Positions 1 to 10,277 are shown, counted from the stretch's first letter. The stretch is 64,000 bases of DNA from Pseudomonas pharyngis (GCF_021602345.1 NZ_BQID01000005.1:310001-374000), one strand, 5' to 3'. Made by a program: numbers and translations. Notes: a model not told the origin generated them from the sequence alone.

Positions 1-417
1 GGCACCAGCGCCCAGGTTGGCGAAGGTGGAACGGTTACGACCGTTCGAACCGTTCTGGTCGATGCTCTGGTCAGAGAAACCGGCCGAAACGTATGGACGC
101 AGCATGTCGCCTGGGTTGTTGAAGTGGTACAGAGCGTCCAGAGCGGTGTTGGCGCCCTTGACGTTCTTGCCATCGTCGGCACGCACGTTGTGCACTTCGT
201 CGTAGCCCAGACGCAGTTCAACGTCGTCGGTCAGGAAGTAACCGATCGAACCGCCGAACAGGTTGCCGTTGTTCTTGAAGTTACGAGCGCTGTCGAATTG
301 TTCTTTCTTTGCGAAGCCTTCGATTTCAACTGCGCCTTGGCCTTGTGCCAGAGCGCCGAAAGAAGTGGCGGCAATCAAAGAACCAATGGCCAAGCCCAAG
401 GTGTTTTTCAGTTTCAT
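1..417 (-). CDS. oprF: Major porin OprF, N-terminal part (runs off window)
   Basis: Outer-membrane OmpA-type porin that gives general permeability and structural support. The 139 visible codons hold a signal peptide (MKLKNTLGLAIGS... ending near ALAQ) and the start of the eight-stranded beta-barrel, with tracts such as FGGSIGYFLTDDVELRLGYD and SDQSIDQNGSNGRN. The ATG is at 417-415; the C-terminal peptidoglycan-binding OmpA domain lies outside the window. It is immediately downstream of sigX, the usual Pseudomonas arrangement, and its transcription is known to depend partly on SigX. Identification is firm from sequence and context. Confidence 0.95.
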   Translation of the reverse strand, partial: MKLKNTLGLAIGSLIAATSFGALAQGQGAVEIEGFAKKEQFDSARNFKNNGNLFGGSIGYFLTDDVELRLGYDEVHNVRADDGKNVKGANTALDALYHFNNPGDMLRPYVSAGFSDQSIDQNGSNGRNRSTFANLGAGA

Positions 418-524
418 CCGTTAAATCCCCATCTGGTGATTGTGAAGCAGTCCCGCAAACCGGGGGACAACTCGGCGGCAAGTCTATCAGAACTTGCCTA
501 CACGTAAGAGATATTTGCGCCGAA

Positions 525-1115
525 CTAAGTTTCAGCAATGCCTGCAAATTTCTCACGCAATTTATCAAGAGCGCGTTTGTAACGCATTTTTGTCGCACTC
601 AAACCCATGTGCATGATGTCTGCGATCTCCTGAAACTCCAGCTCTGCGACAAATCGTAGCACCAGAATTTCCCGGTCAATCGGGTTCACATACACCAGCC
701 AGCGATCCAGTCCGCCCTTCTCCTCGGGTTTCGGCGCCTTTTCTTCGGACGCTTCCTCGAGGGGGTCAAGACTCAGTGCGTCCATCAAGCGACGCTTTCG
801 CCGTTCCTTCCGATACTGTGTGATGCATTCGTTGTAGGTGATGCTGTATAGCCATGTCTTGAACTTCGATTTCCCCTCGAAGTTCTTCAGGCCGTACAGC
901 ACCTTCAACATCACTTCCTGACAGACATCGTCTGCGTCGCGATCGTTCCCAAGATATCGTGCGCACACGTTAAATAATGTCCGCTGGTAACGCCGCATCA
1001 GTTCTTCGTAGGCGCGCGTCACGTGAAAAAGCTCGGTATGCGAGCGCGCGACCAACTCCTCATCAGAGAGCTCGCGGGGATCGTAGCGCGTGGATAGCGT
1101 TTGGGCTTTATTCAA
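525..1115 (-). CDS. sigX: ECF RNA polymerase sigma factor SigX
   Basis: Extracytoplasmic-function sigma factor (196 aa) that directs transcription of oprF and fatty-acid/membrane-fluidity genes in Pseudomonas. Region 2 is seen at about residues 35-105 (YQRTLFNVCARYLGNDRDAD, then KFKTWLYSITYNECITQYRK) and region 4 at about 140-190 (IDREILVLRFVAELEFQEIA, then a SATKMRYKRALDKLRE recognition helix). A Glu/Lys-rich linker separates them. The start is taken as TTG at 1115 because the next Met lies inside region 2. It sits between cmpX and oprF with no anti-sigma gene beside it, which is typical for SigX. Confidence 0.93.
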   Translation of the reverse strand: MNKAQTLSTRYDPRELSDEELVARSHTELFHVTRAYEELMRRYQRTLFNVCARYLGNDRDADDVCQEVMLKVLYGLKNFEGKSKFKTWLYSITYNECITQYRKERRKRRLMDALSLDPLEEASEEKAPKPEEKGGLDRWLVYVNPIDREILVLRFVAELEFQEIADIMHMGLSATKMRYKRALDKLREKFAGIAET

Positions 1116-1205
1116 AACAAGTCGTGCCGACAGTCAGGTCAATGTCCACCGCAGCCAGCGACAGCTGGCATTTTGCGGCGGCATACATTAGCAGGGTTTG
1201 CCGGG

Positions 1206-2030
1206 TTAGCGGCTACTCACATGCTGTTCCAGCAGGATCCGATTGGAGAGAGAGACTAGCTCACCCTCATCGGTCAGCAATGTGGTCTTAACCGTGCCGA
1301 TCTCTTCGATCTGGCCTTCGACCTCGCCAATACGCACTTGTTGCCCAACCTGATACAACTCTCGCACATAGATTCCCGCAAGAATCTGACCGGCAATTTC
1401 CCGGCTTCCCAAACCCATGGCCAGCGCAACCGCCAGACCAACGGTAATCAATACGATGACGATCACATGGTTCAGCAGGTCGGTCTTGACCTCCAACTGA
1501 CTGATTGCGACCGAAATGCTGATGATGATCACCAGGCCCTGGGCAATTCGCCCAAGTCCTGAAGCGTAGTCCAGGCCTACGCCTTCTGCCGCCCCGCGAA
1601 CCAGGCCATTGGCCAATTGCGCAAGCAGGACACCCACCAGCAACACCAGCGCGGCACCGAATACTTTCGGCAAATACAGCGCCAGCATGTCAAGCGTAGC
1701 TGAAACTCGCTCAAGTCCAAGGGATTCTGCTGCCGAAACCAGAAAAATCAGCAGAACGAACCAGTAAACGATTTTGCCGATCAACGTGGAGATCGGCACT
1801 TGCAGCCCCGCGCGGGACATCAATTTGGTCAGGCCAGTGCCGCCCATCAGGCGATCGAGCCCCAGTTTGGCCAGCAACTTGGACAGCAAGGTATCCAGCA
1901 GCTTGGCCACGACGAAACCCAAGAGCAGCACAACCAGTGCGCCGAACAGGTTAGGAATGAAGTTAGCGACTTTGGTCCACAACGCAGTCATTGCAGTGAC
2001 GAGGCTCTGAGTCCAGAGATCAAGTTCCAT
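1206..2030 (-). CDS. cmpX: CmpX, MscS-type mechanosensitive channel family membrane protein
   Basis: Inner-membrane protein of 274 aa linked in Pseudomonas to membrane-stress signalling and SigX activity. Hydrophobic segments include LFGALVVLLLGFVVAKLLDT, VYWFVLLIFLVSAAESLG, VFGAALVLLVGVLLAQLANG and GLVIIISISVAISQLE. These are followed by an MscS-like beta region near the C-terminus (VREL..VGQQVRIGEVEGQIEEIG and a TTLLTDEGELVSLSNR tract). ATG at 2030 is preferred over an in-frame TTG at 2036, because the TTG overlaps the cfrX stop codon. It is two bases downstream of cfrX, suggesting translational coupling in the cmaX-cfrX-cmpX unit. Confidence 0.88.
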   Translation of the reverse strand: MELDLWTQSLVTAMTALWTKVANFIPNLFGALVVLLLGFVVAKLLDTLLSKLLAKLGLDRLMGGTGLTKLMSRAGLQVPISTLIGKIVYWFVLLIFLVSAAESLGLERVSATLDMLALYLPKVFGAALVLLVGVLLAQLANGLVRGAAEGVGLDYASGLGRIAQGLVIIISISVAISQLEVKTDLLNHVIVIVLITVGLAVALAMGLGSREIAGQILAGIYVRELYQVGQQVRIGEVEGQIEEIGTVKTTLLTDEGELVSLSNRILLEQHVSSR

Positions 2031-2032
2031 AT

Positions 2033-2281
2033 TCAATCAGCCTTATCAGCAGTGCGAGCGGTAGGTTTACGGAGACGGGACACCGGCGCGACATGGGCCG
2101 AGCCGTTATTCAGGGCGATCATCAGCGCGGGCAGCCAGCGGCCCAGCAGGCTGAACAGATCGCCGGCGCCAACCTGGCGGTTGGCGGTTTTGAGCACGCG
2201 ACCCAGGCAGGCATCGTCGTCGCGGCTGGACGGCGAAGCGTTGAGCATGTCGCGCAAAGACTGTTCAAACGGATCGTGCAT
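2033..2281 (-). CDS. cfrX: CfrX (CrfX) small conserved protein
   Basis: Protein of 82 aa (MHDPFEQSLRDMLNASPSSR...) recognised mainly by its place between cmaX and cmpX, where Pseudomonas genomes carry cfrX (also written crfX). The N-terminal half is charged and predicted helical. One hydrophobic stretch follows (LFSLLGRWLPALMIALNNG), then a basic tail. ATG at 2281 is preferred over an in-frame GTG at 2287 because GAGAGG lies about five bases upstream of the ATG. No function is established. Confidence 0.8.
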   Translation of the reverse strand: MHDPFEQSLRDMLNASPSSRDDDACLGRVLKTANRQVGAGDLFSLLGRWLPALMIALNNGSAHVAPVSRLRKPTARTADKAD

Positions 2282-2344
2282 ACGCACCTCTCGTGATGTC
2301 TGTGAAAGACGCGGGCAAATTTGGTCGGGTCACATGGCGCATCT

Positions 2345-3340
2345 TCATACCCAGCGCAAACGGCGGAACAACCACCACTGGCCGAACGCCAGGGCGAGCA
2401 CCGTCAGGCAGGCGATGAGGAAGCCATAAGGGCTGCTGGCGAACGGTATTCCGCCAACGTTTATGCCCAACAGACCGGTAATAAAACTCATCGGCAAGAA
2501 GATGCAGGTGATGATCCCGAAGCGATACATCGTGCGATTCATGTGCACGCTCAAGCGCCGGTCTTCGGCCTCCAGCACCAGCCCCACGCGCTCTCGGGTC
2601 AATTCGAGCTCTTCGAGATAACGGGTCAGGCTGTTGTTCAATTCGTTCCAGTAGTCGGCATCGTCATCGACGAACCACGGCAGTTTTATCCGCGTCAGCT
2701 GTCCGAAAATATCCCGCTGCGGTGCCAGAAAACGCTTCAGTCCGGCGGCCCGGCGACGGATGTGCAAAATGGCGCCATGCTCAGGGGTATACCGTTCGTC
2801 GGCATCCAGTTTTTCTTCCTCTTCATCGACCACTTCGGAGAGGCAAGTCACCAGATCCTGCACCTTGTTGGTGAGGAACTGCGCCAGATACAGCATCAGT
2901 TCGGACGAGGTTTTCGGCCCCTTGCCCTCGCCCAGCATCGCCAGCAACTCGTCGGTGGCGCGCAATGGACGCAAACGCAGGGAAATCACCCGCTGGGCGG
3001 AGGCAAAGATCCGCACCGACACCATGTCTTCCGGCTCGGCACCCGGGTTCAGATTGACCCCGCGCAAAAACAGCAGCAGCTCGGAGTCCGGCAGCGGCAA
3101 CAGGCGTGGGCGAGTGTTTTCTTCCAGCAGCAAATCGCAGGTGAACTCGTTGAGCCCACTGGACTTGCGCAGCCAGGTCTGGGTCTGCGGGTGACTGCGA
3201 TCCCAATGCAGCCACAAGCTTTCATGAGCCTGCAGCTGCAGATCGTCGAGATCAGTCCGGGCTATCGAACGCGCACCGCCTTTACCGTCCAGCACCAGGG
3301 CATGCACCAGCCCCCATTGCGCGTTTTCTTCCTCGAACAT
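2345..3340 (-). CDS. cmaX: CmaX, CorA/ZntB-family divalent cation transporter
   Basis: Inner-membrane cation transporter of 331 aa. A long cytoplasmic N-terminal domain of about 265 residues is followed by two C-terminal membrane segments (FGIITCIFLPMSFITGLLGI and YGFLIACLTVLALAFGQWW). The selectivity-loop signature is GIN (LLGINVGGIPF) rather than the GMN of CorA, which is the form found in ZntB-like members, so zinc or another divalent ion is possible. The start is ATG 3340 with AGGGGTGAGG just upstream; a GTG at 3346 is in frame. It lies 24 bp after rraA and 63 bp before cfrX, consistent with one leftward transcript. Confidence 0.87.
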   Translation of the reverse strand: MFEEENAQWGLVHALVLDGKGGARSIARTDLDDLQLQAHESLWLHWDRSHPQTQTWLRKSSGLNEFTCDLLLEENTRPRLLPLPDSELLLFLRGVNLNPGAEPEDMVSVRIFASAQRVISLRLRPLRATDELLAMLGEGKGPKTSSELMLYLAQFLTNKVQDLVTCLSEVVDEEEEKLDADERYTPEHGAILHIRRRAAGLKRFLAPQRDIFGQLTRIKLPWFVDDDADYWNELNNSLTRYLEELELTRERVGLVLEAEDRRLSVHMNRTMYRFGIITCIFLPMSFITGLLGINVGGIPFASSPYGFLIACLTVLALAFGQWWLFRRLRWV

Positions 3341-3364
3341 CCTCACCCCTGTGGTTACCGCGAT

Positions 3365-3856
3365 TTATTCAGGCATTTTCAGCGGGCTTGGCGAGATGAT
3401 CACGCCATTGTTGTCCGCATAGATGTACTGGCCGGGATGGAAGGTCACACCCGCGAAGGTCACCGGCACGTTGAGGTCGCCGAGACCGCGTTTTTCAGTC
3501 TTTTTCGGATGGCTGGCCAAGGCCTGAACGCCGAGATCGGTCTGGGCGATGACGTCCACATCACGGATGCAACCGTAGATCACCAGCCCTTCCCAACCGT
3601 TTTTCGCGGCTTTCTCGGCGATCATGTCGCCCAGCAGCGCGCAGCGCAGGGAACCACCACCATCGACCACCAGCACCTTGCCGTTGCCCTTGAGCTCGGC
3701 TTGCTCCTTGACCAGCGAGTTGTCTTCGAAGCATTTGATGGTCACGATTTCGCCGCCGAACGAATCACGGCCGCCGAAATTGCTGAACATCGGTTCCAGC
3801 ACCTGAACCAGCTCCGGATAGGCGTCGCACAGGTCAGGCGTAAGGTAATGGTTCAT
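3365..3856 (-). CDS. rraA: RraA-family protein (regulator of RNase E activity)
   Basis: Protein of 163 aa with the RraA fold: [20 protein letters not shown] and [17 protein letters not shown] are the conserved core strands. The E. coli homologue forms a trimeric ring that inhibits RNase E. Related proteins have hydroxymethyl-oxoglutarate/oxaloacetate aldolase activity with the G-x20-R-D-x2-E/D site, and the R-D-V-D here fits that site. The start at 3856 has GGAG ten bases upstream. It precedes cmaX. Length matches the family. RNase E control is inferred from homology and enzymatic activity cannot be excluded. Confidence 0.88.
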   Translation of the reverse strand: MNHYLTPDLCDAYPELVQVLEPMFSNFGGRDSFGGEIVTIKCFEDNSLVKEQAELKGNGKVLVVDGGGSLRCALLGDMIAEKAAKNGWEGLVIYGCIRDVDVIAQTDLGVQALASHPKKTEKRGLGDLNVPVTFAGVTFHPGQYIYADNNGVIISPSPLKMPE

Positions 3857-3937
3857 CGAAAAACTCCTGTAACAAGGAAGACGATCAAGGATGTCGCACT
3901 CTTTTGAAACGAGTTCCGGCGGTCGCTGTTTACCTTA

Positions 3938-3952
3938 GACCATGTCATGGTC
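3938..3952. promoter_or_regulatory. 15-bp perfect palindrome upstream of rraA
   Basis: GACCATG-T-CATGGTC is a perfect inverted repeat about 80 bp upstream of the leftward rraA start, in the 226-bp gap after the hydrolase gene. It could be an operator for rraA-cmaX. No known regulator is recognised from it. Confidence 0.25.
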
Positions 3953-4082
3953 GCTGAACGAACCTGAACACAGGCTGAAACGTAATAGCGAAACAGTCAC
4001 TAAATATGACCAGAACCGTCCAATGCGTCATATCTTAGCCGCAAGCCGACGCGAACGAAATGCCCTTTTCAGGGCGCCGCGT

Positions 4083-5072
4083 TCAGACCGCTGCCGCCAG
4101 ATCCGGCTTCTCGCCAAGCAATGGCGTGTGCTGATCTGCCAGCCAGCGCGCCACCAGCGGCCAGACCTCGGCCTGTGCCGCTTTGCTGACCAGCATCTCG
4201 ACATGCCCGAACTGATCGTTGAAACCCTGCTCACGGCCCAGATTGATGAACTGCTTGTGCTCGGAGCCAATCTGTTCGAACAGTTTCCTGCAGGCCCAGG
4301 CAGGATCCTGATGATCCCCCGCCGCGCTTACCGCCAGCACTGGGACCTGCACGTCGGCAAGACCTGCCCACCAATCCTTGTCCTTGTCGCCGAAACGCCC
4401 GAACAGTCCGTACCAGCGCATGCTTTCCAGCGCCAGGCCGATCGGCTCGTCCTCGGGGCCGCGCTTGAGTCGCGAGCCGGACAACTGGGCAAAACGCTTG
4501 AGAATGAAGCGCCCACTCCACTCCACCGGCGGAATCTTCAGCGGCCAGTACGTGCGGCTGACCTGCGTGCCGAAAAACGCCGCCGACGCCACCGCCGGTT
4601 CACCGAGGTATTCGCCGCCCAGCGCGGCCGCCAACGTGATGCCACCCAGCGAGTGGCCGATCCAGTGCGGAATCTGCCCGCTCTGCTCACGGACGAACGC
4701 GGCAATCGCCGGCAGATCGTAACGGGCATAGTCGGCGACGCGGTTGCGGCGGTAGTCCTCGTTGCGCTGGGACAGACCGTGACCGCGCATTTCCGGGATC
4801 CACACATCGAAACCCAGACGCGTCAGATACGCGCCCAGGCCCAGGCCCTTCGGCGAGAACCAGAAGCGCCGATTGGAAAAACTGCCGTGCAGCAAGATCA
4901 CTGGCACGCCGCGCGACGCCGGCTCATCGGCCAAGCCGAGGCGGGTCACCGCGATTTCCACGGACCAGTCAGGGCTGTTGCCCGGTTTCAAACGATAAAC
5001 GTCTTCGCTCAGATCACCGCGTCGCTCGGCGCTGATCAGGGCGACAGGAAATAGGTTGCTGCTGCTTTGCAT
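4083..5072 (-). CDS. Alpha/beta-hydrolase fold protein
   Basis: Predicted hydrolase of 329 aa. Typical elements are the oxyanion-hole HG motif in VILLHGSFSNRRFW (about residue 63), the nucleophile elbow GHSLGG with Ser, and a late D/H pair (AAGDHQDP and FGHVEML). Overall it resembles bacterial lipase- or esterase-like alpha/beta hydrolases of about 330 aa that lack a signal peptide. ATG 5072 is chosen over an upstream in-frame TTG. Gene order (downstream of ppsA) matches P. aeruginosa. The substrate is not predictable from sequence. Confidence 0.82.
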   Translation of the reverse strand: MQSSSNLFPVALISAERRGDLSEDVYRLKPGNSPDWSVEIAVTRLGLADEPASRGVPVILLHGSFSNRRFWFSPKGLGLGAYLTRLGFDVWIPEMRGHGLSQRNEDYRRNRVADYARYDLPAIAAFVREQSGQIPHWIGHSLGGITLAAALGGEYLGEPAVASAAFFGTQVSRTYWPLKIPPVEWSGRFILKRFAQLSGSRLKRGPEDEPIGLALESMRWYGLFGRFGDKDKDWWAGLADVQVPVLAVSAAGDHQDPAWACRKLFEQIGSEHKQFINLGREQGFNDQFGHVEMLVSKAAQAEVWPLVARWLADQHTPLLGEKPDLAAAV

Positions 5073-5128
5073 AATGCTCTTGCACAAAAAAGGGCGGCAT
5101 CCGGAGAGCTCGCCCTACTTCAATCTTA

Positions 5129-5159
5129 AAGCCCCGACCCGGTTCAACGGGCGGGGCTT
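5129..5159 (-). terminator. Rho-independent terminator of ppsA
   Basis: On the minus strand AAGCCCCG-CCCG pairs with CGGG-T-CGGGGCTT around a TTGAAC loop, followed by TTAAGATT. It lies just past the ppsA stop codon. Confidence 0.75.
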
Positions 5160-5169
5160 CATTCACGGC

Positions 5170-7545
5170 TTATTCCGCCGCCTGGCCTTCGGCAAGGAAG
5201 AACCAGGTTTCCAGCACGGTGTCCGGGTTCAGCGACACGCTTTCGATGCCCTGCTCCATCAGCCACTTGGCCAGGTCCGGGTGGTCCGAAGGACCCTGAC
5301 CGCAGATGCCGATGTATTTGCCGGCCTTGTTGCACGCGGCAATCGCGTTGGCCAACAGCTTCTTGACCGCCGGATTACGCTCGTCGAACAGGTGCGCGAT
5401 GATCCCGGAGTCACGGTCCAGGCCCAGCGTCAGCTGGGTCAGGTCGTTGGAGCCGATCGAGAAACCGTCGAAGAATTCGAGGAATTCTTCAGCCAGGATC
5501 GCGTTGGATGGCAGTTCGCACATCATGATCACGCGCAGACCGTTGTCGCCACGCTTGAGGCCATTCTCGGCCAGCAGATCGACCACCTGGCTGGCTTCGC
5601 CGAGGGTACGGACGAACGGCACCATGATTTCGACGTTGGTCAGGCCCATCTCGTTGCGCACGCGCTTCAGCGCACGGCACTCGAGTTCGAAGCAGTCACG
5701 GAACGATTCGCTGATGTAACGCGAAGCGCCACGGAAGCCCAGCATCGGGTTTTCTTCTTCCGGCTCGTACAGTTTGCCGCCGATCAGGTTGGCGTATTCG
5801 TTGGACTTGAAGTCCGACAGACGCACGATGACTTTCTTCGGAGCGAACGCAGCGGCCAGGGTGCTGATGCCCTCAACCAGTTTCTCGACATAGAAGCCGA
5901 CCGGATCGTCGTAACCGGCGATGCGTTTGTCGACGCTTTCCTTGATGTCCTGCGGCAGGCCGTCGTAGTTCAACAGCGCTTTCGGGTGCACGCCGATCAT
6001 GCGGTTGATGATGAATTCCAGACGGGCCAGGCCCACACCGGCGTTCGGCAGCTGCGCGAAGTCGAAGGCGCGGTCCGGGTTGCCGACGTTCATCATGATC
6101 TTGAACGGCAGCTCCGGCATGGCGTCGACGGAGTTCTTCTTGATGTCGAAACCCAGTTCGCCTTCGAAGATGTAACCGGTGTCGCCTTCGGCGCAGGACA
6201 CGGTCACGCCCTGGCCGTCCTTCAGCAGTTGGGTGGCGTTGCCGCAACCGACGACCGCAGGGATACCCAGCTCACGGGCGATGATCGCCGCGTGGCAGGT
6301 ACGGCCACCACGGTTGGTAACGATGGCGCTGGCGCGCTTCATCACCGGTTCCCAGTCCGGGTCGGTCATGTCGGAGACCAGCACGTCGCCGGGCTGGACC
6401 TTGTCCATCTCGGACACGTCCTTGATGATCCGCACCTTGCCGGCGCCGATGCGCTGACCGATGGCACGACCTTCCACGAGCACGGTGCCGGTTTCCTTCA
6501 GCAGGTAACGTTCCATGACGTTGGCCTGGGTGCGGCTCTTCACGGTTTCGGGACGGGCCTGCACGATGTACAGCTTGCCGTCGTCACCGTCCTTGGCCCA
6601 CTCGATGTCCATCGGGCAGCCATAGTGCTTCTCGATGATCATCGCCTGCTTGGCCAGCTCGCTGACTTCAGCGTCGGTCAGGCAGAAACGCGCGCGGTCG
6701 GCCTTGTCGACATCAACGGTTTTCACGGAACGACCGGCCTTGGCCTCGTCGCCGTAGATCATCTTGATGGCCTTGCTGCCCAGGTTGCGCCGCAGGATCG
6801 CCGGGCGACCGGCTTCCAGGGTGCCCTTGTGGACATAGAATTCGTCCGGGTTCACCGCGCCTTGTACAACGGTTTCGCCCAAACCGTAGGCGCCGGTGAT
6901 GAACACCACGTCACGGAAACCGGATTCGGTATCGAGGGTGAACATCACGCCGGCGGTGCCGGTTTCCGAACGCACCATGCGCTGCACGCCAGCCGACAGG
7001 GCGACCAGCTTGTGGTCGAAGCCCTGGTGCACGCGGTAGGAAATGGCACGGTCGTTGAACAGGGAAGCGAACACTTCCTTGGCCGCGCGAATGACGTTTT
7101 CCACGCCACGGATGTTCAGGAAGGTTTCCTGCTGACCGGCGAACGAAGCGTCCGGCAAGTCTTCGGCGGTGGCGGAGGAACGCACGGCCACGGCCACGTC
7201 AGGATTACCGGCCGACAGCGCGGCGAACGCGGTGCGGATCTCGGTGTTCAGTTTTTCAGGGAATTCGGCTTCCATGATCCATTGGCGGATCTGGGCGCCG
7301 GTCTTGGCCAGGGCATTGACGTCATCGACGTCCAGCGCATCGAGGGCCTTGTGGATCTGATCGTTCAGACCGCTCAGTTCCAGGAAGTCGCGATAGGCTT
7401 GCGCCGTGGTGGCGAAGCCGCCGGGGACCGAAACACCGGCACCGGCCAGGTTACTGATCATCTCGCCCAGGGATGCGTTCTTGCCCCCCACATGCTCAAC
7501 ATCGTGTTTGCCGAGCTTATCGAGGGAAACTACGTACTCTACCAA
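5170..7545 (-). CDS. ppsA: Phosphoenolpyruvate synthase
   Basis: Converts pyruvate and ATP to PEP, AMP and phosphate, the gluconeogenic route needed on C3 substrates and propionate. The 791-aa protein has the N-terminal ATP-binding domain ([10 protein letters not shown], then [20 protein letters not shown]), a central phosphohistidine domain ([17 protein letters not shown] with catalytic His418) and a C-terminal PEP/pyruvate barrel ([20 protein letters not shown], ending [12 protein letters not shown]). The start is TTG at 7545, supported by GGAGAG eight bases upstream and by alignment to the family's N-terminus. It is divergent from ppsR across 174 bp. Confidence 0.97.
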   Translation of the reverse strand: MVEYVVSLDKLGKHDVEHVGGKNASLGEMISNLAGAGVSVPGGFATTAQAYRDFLELSGLNDQIHKALDALDVDDVNALAKTGAQIRQWIMEAEFPEKLNTEIRTAFAALSAGNPDVAVAVRSSATAEDLPDASFAGQQETFLNIRGVENVIRAAKEVFASLFNDRAISYRVHQGFDHKLVALSAGVQRMVRSETGTAGVMFTLDTESGFRDVVFITGAYGLGETVVQGAVNPDEFYVHKGTLEAGRPAILRRNLGSKAIKMIYGDEAKAGRSVKTVDVDKADRARFCLTDAEVSELAKQAMIIEKHYGCPMDIEWAKDGDDGKLYIVQARPETVKSRTQANVMERYLLKETGTVLVEGRAIGQRIGAGKVRIIKDVSEMDKVQPGDVLVSDMTDPDWEPVMKRASAIVTNRGGRTCHAAIIARELGIPAVVGCGNATQLLKDGQGVTVSCAEGDTGYIFEGELGFDIKKNSVDAMPELPFKIMMNVGNPDRAFDFAQLPNAGVGLARLEFIINRMIGVHPKALLNYDGLPQDIKESVDKRIAGYDDPVGFYVEKLVEGISTLAAAFAPKKVIVRLSDFKSNEYANLIGGKLYEPEEENPMLGFRGASRYISESFRDCFELECRALKRVRNEMGLTNVEIMVPFVRTLGEASQVVDLLAENGLKRGDNGLRVIMMCELPSNAILAEEFLEFFDGFSIGSNDLTQLTLGLDRDSGIIAHLFDERNPAVKKLLANAIAACNKAGKYIGICGQGPSDHPDLAKWLMEQGIESVSLNPDTVLETWFFLAEGQAAE

Positions 7546-7719
7546 GGTGATCTCTCCACTAACTGTGTTGGAAAAGCTCAGAAACCGGCGGCTCGGGGGA
7601 GCGTTGGCCGGCTGTATGGCCTGGACCTGGAAAATAAGTGAGAATGCGGGCCAATGGCGGCCGGCAAATCGCGCCTATCATATCCAGAAATGCTCATTAG
7701 CTTAAGGCCCAAGGTGCAA

Positions 7720-8538
7720 ATGAAACGATCTGCTTTCTTTATCTCCGATGGCACCGGCATCACCGCCGAAACCCTGGGTCAAAGCCTTCTGGCGCAGTTC
7801 GAAAACATTACCTTCAGCAAATTCACGCGCCCCTACATCGACAGCGTTGAAAAAGCGCGGGCCATGGTACAACAAATCAACAAAGCCGCTGAAACCGACG
7901 GTTTCCGGCCGATCATCTTCGACACCATCGTCAATCAGGACATCCGTGAGATTCTCGCAACCTCCAATGGTTTCATGATCGACATTTTCTCGACGTTCCT
8001 CGCCCCGCTCGAACAGGAACTGACCGAGCATTCTTCCTACACCGTCGGCAAATCCCACTCCATCGGTCACAACTCCAATTACATGGAGCGCATCGAAGCG
8101 GTGAACTTCGCTCTGGACAACGACGACGGCGCCCGCACCCACTATTACGACAAGGCCGACCTGATACTAGTGGGCGTGTCGCGTTGTGGTAAGACGCCGA
8201 CGTGCCTGTACATGGCGATGCAGTTCGGCATCCGCGCGGCCAATTACCCGCTGACCGAAGACGACATGGAACGCCTGCAACTGCCGGCCGCCCTGCGCGC
8301 CCACCAGCACAAGCTGTTCGGCCTGACCATCGACCCGGACCGCCTCACCGCGATCCGCAACGAACGCAAGCCCAACAGCCGTTATTCGAGCTACGCCCAG
8401 TGCGAGTTCGAAGTGCGCGAAGTGGAAAACCTGTTCCGCCGCGAGAACATCCCGAACATCAACTCCACGCATTTTTCGGTGGAAGAAATTTCCGCGAAGA
8501 TTCTCGTGGAAAAAGGCGTGGAGCGGCGCTTCAAATAG
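7720..8538 (+). CDS. ppsR: PEP synthase regulatory protein (kinase/pyrophosphorylase)
   Basis: Bifunctional ADP-dependent kinase and Pi-dependent pyrophosphorylase that inactivates and reactivates PpsA by Thr phosphorylation next to its catalytic His. The 272-aa protein begins [20 protein letters not shown] and carries the P-loop-like [15 protein letters not shown] (about residues 151-165) and the [13 protein letters not shown] tract of the DUF299 family. The start is ATG 7720 with AAGG upstream; earlier in-frame codons add no conserved sequence. Its divergence from ppsA puts enzyme and regulator under a shared control region. Confidence 0.95.
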   Translation: MKRSAFFISDGTGITAETLGQSLLAQFENITFSKFTRPYIDSVEKARAMVQQINKAAETDGFRPIIFDTIVNQDIREILATSNGFMIDIFSTFLAPLEQELTEHSSYTVGKSHSIGHNSNYMERIEAVNFALDNDDGARTHYYDKADLILVGVSRCGKTPTCLYMAMQFGIRAANYPLTEDDMERLQLPAALRAHQHKLFGLTIDPDRLTAIRNERKPNSRYSSYAQCEFEVREVENLFRRENIPNINSTHFSVEEISAKILVEKGVERRFK

Positions 8539-8561
8539 CTCTGCGGTGTCTGATCTGACGC

Positions 8562-8655
8562 CTTCGCGGGCACGCCCGGCTCCCACGGGTGTCGTGGCGT
8601 TTGCAAAAACTGCATCCGACACAAAACCCTGTGGGAGCCGGGCTTGCCCGCGAAG
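8562..8655. repeat. REP doublet (REPIN-like) after ppsR
   Basis: Two inverted copies of a Pseudomonas REP palindrome, cttcgcgggcacgcccggctcccac (8562-8586) and gtgggagccgggcttgcccgcgaag (8631-8655), flank a 44-bp spacer. The convergent position between ppsR and prpD is typical. Confidence 0.85.
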
Positions 8656-8672
8656 AACGATAACGCGGTCCC

Positions 8673-10157
8673 TCAGATCACAAACAAATCGACAAACCGG
8701 TTCACCGGCGTGGCTTCAAGCCGCGCCTGATCCATGCACAGCGCAAGAATCTCCCCGCTGCGCTGTCCGGTGAAGCGGGTCGCCAGATTTGCCCGGAATT
8801 TGTCCTCCAGCAACGGAATGCCCTCGGCGCGACGCCGGCGATGGCCGATCGGGTACTCCACCACCACGTTTTCCGTGCTCGAACCGTCCTTGAAAAACAC
8901 CTGCACCGCATTGGCGATCGAGCGTTTGTCGGCCTCCAAGTATTGGCGGGTGAAACGCGGATCTTCGACGATGACCATTTTTTCGCGCAGCACATCGATG
9001 ACCGGATGGGCCTTGTGGAAATCATCCTCGTACTGCTCAGCCACCAGATTGCCGAACGCCAGCGGCACGGCGGTCATGTACTGGAGGCAGTGATCGCGGT
9101 CGGCGGCGTTGGCCAGCGGCCCGACCTTGGAAATGATGCGAATCGCCGACTCATGCGTGGTGATGACAATCCGGTCGATCTCATGCAGACGATTGCGCAC
9201 CTGCGGATGCAAGGTCACAGCGGCTTCGCAGGCGGTTTGCGCGTGGAACTCGGCGGGGAAGCTGATTTTGAACAGCACGTTCTCCATCACGTAGCTGCCG
9301 AACGGTCGCGAAAAGCTGAAGGCGCGCTTGTCTTCAGGCTTGAGTGCCAGATCATTGTTGGTGTGGCTGAACAGAACGTCGTAAAAGCCCCACTGTCTGG
9401 CACTCAAGACGCCGGGAATGCCCATTTCGCCGCGCATCGCGATATCCGCCAGCCGCACGCCCCGGCTCGATGCATCCCCCGCCGCCCAGGATTTTCGCGA
9501 ACCGGCGTTCGGCGCATGGCGGTAAGTGCGCAATGCCTGACCGTCGGCAAACGCATGGGACAACGCCGATAACAGCTGCTCGCGGTTGGCGCCCATCAGT
9601 TTGGCGGTCACGGCAGTCGAGGCCACTTTCACCAGAATGACGTGATCGAGGCCTACACGATTGAAGGAGTTTTCCAGGGCGATCACGCCTTGAATCTCGT
9701 GGGCCATGATCATGGCTTCGAGTACATCGCGCACGGTGAGCGGCGCTTCACCGCTGGCCAGACGTTTTTGCGACAGGTGATCGGCCACCGCGAGAATCCC
9801 GCCGAGGTTATCCGACGGATGGCCCCATTCAGCGGCGAGCCAAGTGTCGTTGTAATCGAGCCAGCGCACGATGCAGCCGATGTCCCACGCGGCTTTCACC
9901 GGGTCGAGGCGATAGGAGGTGCCAGGGACTCGGGCGCCGAATGGGACGACGGTGCCTTCGACGATTGGGCCAAGATGCTTGGTGCATTCGGGGAAACGCA
10001 GGGCCAGCAGACCGCAGCCCAGCGTGTCCATCAGGCAGTTGCGGGCGGTGTCGAGGGCTTCGGTGGATTCGATTTTGCAGGTGAGGACGTAATCGGCGAT
10101 GTCCTGCAGGATACGGTCGTAGTCGGGGCGGTTGTTCAGGTCGACGTTGGCGCTCAT
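8673..10157 (-). CDS. prpD: 2-methylcitrate dehydratase
   Basis: PrpD/MmgE family enzyme of 494 aa that dehydrates 2-methylcitrate in the propionate-degrading methylcitrate cycle. Family tracts include [20 protein letters not shown] (residues ~98-117), [16 protein letters not shown] and [19 protein letters not shown]. The ATG at 10157 has AGGAGAACCGCA upstream. It is the last gene of the leftward prp cluster, separated from prpF by 309 bp that contain a 176-bp repeat. Because acnD and prpF are also present, PrpD is biochemically partly redundant here, as in other pseudomonads. Confidence 0.95.
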   Translation of the reverse strand: MSANVDLNNRPDYDRILQDIADYVLTCKIESTEALDTARNCLMDTLGCGLLALRFPECTKHLGPIVEGTVVPFGARVPGTSYRLDPVKAAWDIGCIVRWLDYNDTWLAAEWGHPSDNLGGILAVADHLSQKRLASGEAPLTVRDVLEAMIMAHEIQGVIALENSFNRVGLDHVILVKVASTAVTAKLMGANREQLLSALSHAFADGQALRTYRHAPNAGSRKSWAAGDASSRGVRLADIAMRGEMGIPGVLSARQWGFYDVLFSHTNNDLALKPEDKRAFSFSRPFGSYVMENVLFKISFPAEFHAQTACEAAVTLHPQVRNRLHEIDRIVITTHESAIRIISKVGPLANAADRDHCLQYMTAVPLAFGNLVAEQYEDDFHKAHPVIDVLREKMVIVEDPRFTRQYLEADKRSIANAVQVFFKDGSSTENVVVEYPIGHRRRRAEGIPLLEDKFRANLATRFTGQRSGEILALCMDQARLEATPVNRFVDLFVI

Positions 10158-10277
10158 TGCGGTTCTCCTGGTGGGGAATGATGAGTGGTGGGGTCTTCCT
10201 CAGGGGCTGGTTGGTTTTTTTTGTTTAGAGCAGATCGTGGGTGTCTGCTTTGGGGTGTTTCTTCAGTTGGATTGCTG

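Noticed and set aside
124-507. Plus-strand ORF of 127 codons opposite oprF
   Set aside because: It is the antisense of oprF; the minus strand has the clear porin signal peptide and barrel.
2033-2036. TTG start of cmpX at 2036
   Set aside because: It overlaps the cfrX stop and has no better ribosome-binding site than ATG 2030.
2321-3907. 528-codon plus-strand ORF
   Set aside because: Antisense shadow of cmaX and rraA, whose family motifs are on the minus strand.
5056-7641. 861-codon plus-strand ORF
   Set aside because: Antisense of ppsA; long opposite frames are common in GC-rich Pseudomonas genes.
8562-8655. REP palindromes as possible CRISPR repeats
   Set aside because: Only two inverted copies with a single spacer; typical of Pseudomonas REPINs, not a CRISPR array.
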